The notes beneath the pieces were generated by a model. It saw nothing but the letters and a program-made list of their open reading frames with translations, had not been told where the DNA came from and did not search any database. Both the position numbers and the translations under genes were made by a program. DNA of 64,000 bases from Hyaloscypha bicolor E (lineage: Eukaryota > Ascomycota > Leotiomycetes > Helotiales > Hyaloscyphaceae). Positions 61,084 to 64,000 of the stretch are shown piece after piece; within the stretch, counting starts at the first letter, position 1; every line of letters starts with the position of its first letter. Location: positions 682,001-746,000 of the forward strand of contig NW_020194555.1 of the NCBI RefSeq assembly GCF_002865645.1. Direction: 5' to 3'.

Positions 61084-64000
61084 GGGCTGAGTAAGCGAGA
61101 AGGAAGGGTAATTGCACCCCAGGTATAGGGGCTAGCCGGTAATCACGATTTCGTTTGGGATCTGAGCGTTCTAATTGGCTCGATTCAAAGTGCCAAGGCG
61201 CTACCCTATGAAACTAATGCTACCTATTAGATCTCGTATTAGAATAATCTGAATAGCTATATGGAAAGTATTTAATAAATATTCGTATAAGAAACCCATG
61301 CGAATGTTTCTGAGGTCCTGGAGATTATTTGCGGGCTCTTGGAAGTATACGTTAATTAGTTATACTAGTTTCTAATTAGGACTAGTGCGAAAACTAGTAG
61401 TTAATCCAGGTAGTTCTTTACCTCTATAAAAGGACCTCTTTGTATTACTATATACTTTCTTCCTTTCTAATAACTATATATATAACTTTTTCTATTATTA
61501 CCTTTTAGCCTCTTTTTTTGCCCTTCTCTAAGTCTTCTTTAATTATTTTTAATTAATTCCATAATATCTTCTTCTGGCTTCATTATTTGTCCCTATAATA
61601 ATAAGTACAAAGGTAACCTCGTAGCCTTCTTTTCTATTACTAGTAGATACTTGAAATATTTTAAGTATTTGCTTATTAATTCCTTTATCTTATATATTAT
61701 AGTACCTGGCAAGAAGAATTATAACCGTTATAATAAGGGTTCTAAGTCTTATATATTAGTAAGTTCTTTAGCTTTAATATCTATTAAAGCTAATATAATT
61801 TCAGATTTCTTATTACTTATTAGAGGCTTACTGGTTCTGGGAAGATACTATTATAACTTTTAAGAAATTTCTTAAAGTATATCCTAAATAGTATTATACT
61901 AACGAGAATAATACTATTAATTAGGTTTTTAAAGACTAGAAGAATACTAATAAGCTTTAGAATTCTTCTTCTTATCTTAATAAGGCAGATAATAATATTA
62001 CTTGGGTTAGTATCCTAAAGATAAGTTTTTTCTAATATACTTAGGTACTTACTAATTCCTTAAAGAAATACTATAATATCTATTTTTAAGATATTAACCT
62101 TATTACTAAGCTTATTACCGAGATTACTAAGTAGTTTATTACTAGTACTTTAAGTACTAATAATATAATACTTATGGCTATTCGGGACCTGACTTTAGAA
62201 GTTCGGGCCTTTTATAAGATATATATGGCTATTATAAGTTCCTTACTTACTTCTCTTAATATCCTTAATACTAATATTATTATAGTATAACTATATCCCG
62301 TTAAGAGATAAGCGGATTCCGGAAAGTATTAGCTAATTCTTTACTAAGTCCTAAATAGAGCCGGTATTTAGTATTCTTACTTTAGGAATTAGAAATTTAT
62401 AGGAATTAGAGTTTATTTATTTGAGATACCTATAGCTAGTCTACCTATAATAAATCTTTCTTAATCCTAAACCCTTTTTCTAATAATTTAAATATAATTT
62501 TCATAAGCCTTAATAAAACCCTAGAAAACCTTTATAAATAAAAAACCTAGGGAAAGAGTATCTCTATTACTATTCCGGACCTTTTCTTAGCTATCTAGGT
62601 TCTTTCTTTCTTTTAAGTGGCCTTTTTCTTAGTAGTTCAGAATTCTTTTTAATCTTAAGAGATTATTAAAAGGTAGTTTCGGATTCTAAGTTATAGTTTT
62701 GGTTATATGATTTCAGAAATTCCTTAGAATTTTCAAGATTAGGAAAAGTAAGTAACTAGGTATTATAATCTTTAGGCTAGGCTTTCTATTTAATTAAATA
62801 CTATTATTTCTTGCTTCTATTATCTTATTAGTAATTAATAATAGCTTCTATTTCCTATTCTTATTCTTTATTATTATTTGCTAATTCCGGAAGTTTTCTA
62901 GAAAAGTATAAGTATAGCTCCTAACCCTTTTTTACTATATACTTTTTAAGAAGAGAAATATAGAAAGTTAGATATAAATAATTATATATACTTAGTAGTT
63001 CTAACTTATATACCGAATTACTAATATATTTAAGGATCCTAAATAAACCTATAAATTTTGGCTTAAGCTTTCCTGCCTTAAGTTTAATATTTCTTATTAA
63101 TAGTATTACCTAGGCTTCTTTAAAGTAATATTTAGCTAACTAGTACTTATTATAGTAAGTTTCCCGGTTATTTTATATATAATATTATAAATTCTTAAGC
63201 TTTCTCTACTCTATTTTAAGGGTTTTTAGCCTTTTATATATAGCTAGTACTTTTTTTATAATCCTGTTTTTAGGATTCTATAAAAGTTAAGGATAGTATT
63301 TATAATATATATAGAAAGATATATTTTATAAAACCTAATATTTTGAGTTATTATATATAAATTCCGCAAAAAATAACTTCTTAAACTAGTTATTCTTTTA
63401 GGTATTATAATAATATCTTAGGTAATATTTCAGGGCCTGGTTCTGCCTTTCTATCTAATTATTTATCTAAGAATAGTAAGCTATACTCAAATACTATTTA
63501 TATATTAAGTAGAAGCAGAAAGCGGACTAGAACTAGCTAGTAAATACTATTTCTCGGTCGGAAATAATTCTATTAGGGGAGCTAAAGATTAAGAAAACAT
63601 ATTCCTATATAATCTTAGTAAGCTTCGGAAAATTAATAGTTTTATAATATATAATATATCTTACTATTTTAAAGTACTAGTTAATAATTATAAGAATTAT
63701 ATTAAAATCGGGACCTCTTACCAGGTTCCTATATAGTAATAGACCTATAATAAAATCCATAAAGATCTTACCCTAGGGTCTCTTAGGCTATAATAAACTA
63801 CTAAGTAAATTATATGGCAAATGCCTCTTTGCCTTAACTTTCTAGTAAATATTATATTCTTAATAATAATTATAAATATCTCTTTCTATATTCTCCTAAT
63901 ACTAGGACCTTCTAAGAAGCTCGAGAGTTTTCTTTACTTTATAGTATCTAGCTATTAGGTTATTATAATAAAGCTTTATGATTTCTTAATATAAAGCGGG

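Larger units (their letters stand above)
60640..64000 (-). mobile_element. Gypsy retrotransposon family B, copy 2, running off the window
   Basis: Minus-strand copy whose 3' LTR is 60640-60937 and whose internal part continues to the end of the window. The segment 61692-63712 is the reverse complement of the 2018-bp unit seen twice in copy 1. The segment 63713-64000 matches integrase DNA upstream of 33451. RIP is strong from about 61.3 kb onwards but almost absent in the LTR and the first 300 internal bases. The 5' LTR lies outside the window. Confidence 0.85.

Noticed and set aside
61651..61863. Plus-strand frame conserved with the minus-strand frame at 37535-37314
   Set aside because: Both are antisense to the same part of the family B element. 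Conservation reflects the shared element, and the sense strand carries the relic coding frame.

Overview
The window looks like a chromosome segment of a filamentous ascomycete (Pezizomycotina; I cannot fix the class). It alternates islands of balanced base composition (about 2.2-17.8 kb, 45.0-52.2 kb, 53.0-55.3 kb, 57.7-58.2 kb and 60.6-61.2 kb) with AT-rich blocks in which CpA and TpG are almost absent. That is the signature of repeat-induced point mutation (RIP). Short GT-AG introns, A-rich contexts before start codons and the gene families seen all fit a filamentous fungus. No rRNA, tRNA or CRISPR array could be supported.

Layout. 1-2.15 kb: RIP-degraded AT-rich DNA. 2.2-17.8 kb: a gene-poor island whose only convincing gene is a three-exon zinc-ligand repeat protein on the minus strand (8105-7013, 332 aa). 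The rest is pyrimidine/purine-skewed intergenic DNA with microsatellites. 18.5-45.5 kb: a stack of dead Gypsy retrotransposons of two families. Family A has LTRs of 260-360 bp carrying a 20-bp minisatellite, with copies at 18516-22632, 25345-31472 and 39097-45466. Family B has 298-bp LTRs, with a copy at 22633-38565 and another entering from the right edge at 60640-64000. The complete A copy at 25345-31472 sits inside the reverse transcriptase gene of the B copy, with an intact ATTAA target-site duplication. The same B copy carries an apparently identical 2018-bp tandem duplication.

45.5-52.2 kb: the main gene, an intact eight-exon NLR-like (STAND) receptor of 1319 aa. It has an NWD-type N-terminal domain, a NACHT NTPase, eight ankyrin repeats and two tandem C-terminal ubiquitin-like domains. 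The two ubiquitin-like domains share an intron at the same position and phase. 53.2-54.3 kb: a broken gene of unknown family whose nonsense codons can all be explained by C-to-T change. 55.25-60 kb: a 516-bp element with C-run inverted termini, an unidentified minus-strand pseudogene, and a complete but mutated Fot1/pogo DNA transposon (57970-59974) with 95-bp inverted repeats and TA duplications.

Taken together, an innate-immunity-type receptor gene has stayed open in a small island between RIP-destroyed transposons, next to a decayed neighbour. In fungi this setting is typical of fast-evolving NLR and heterokaryon-incompatibility-type repertoires. The most distinctive observations are the duplicated ubiquitin-like tail of the NLR, the readable nested retrotransposon history, and the loss of almost all start codons in RIP-saturated DNA.
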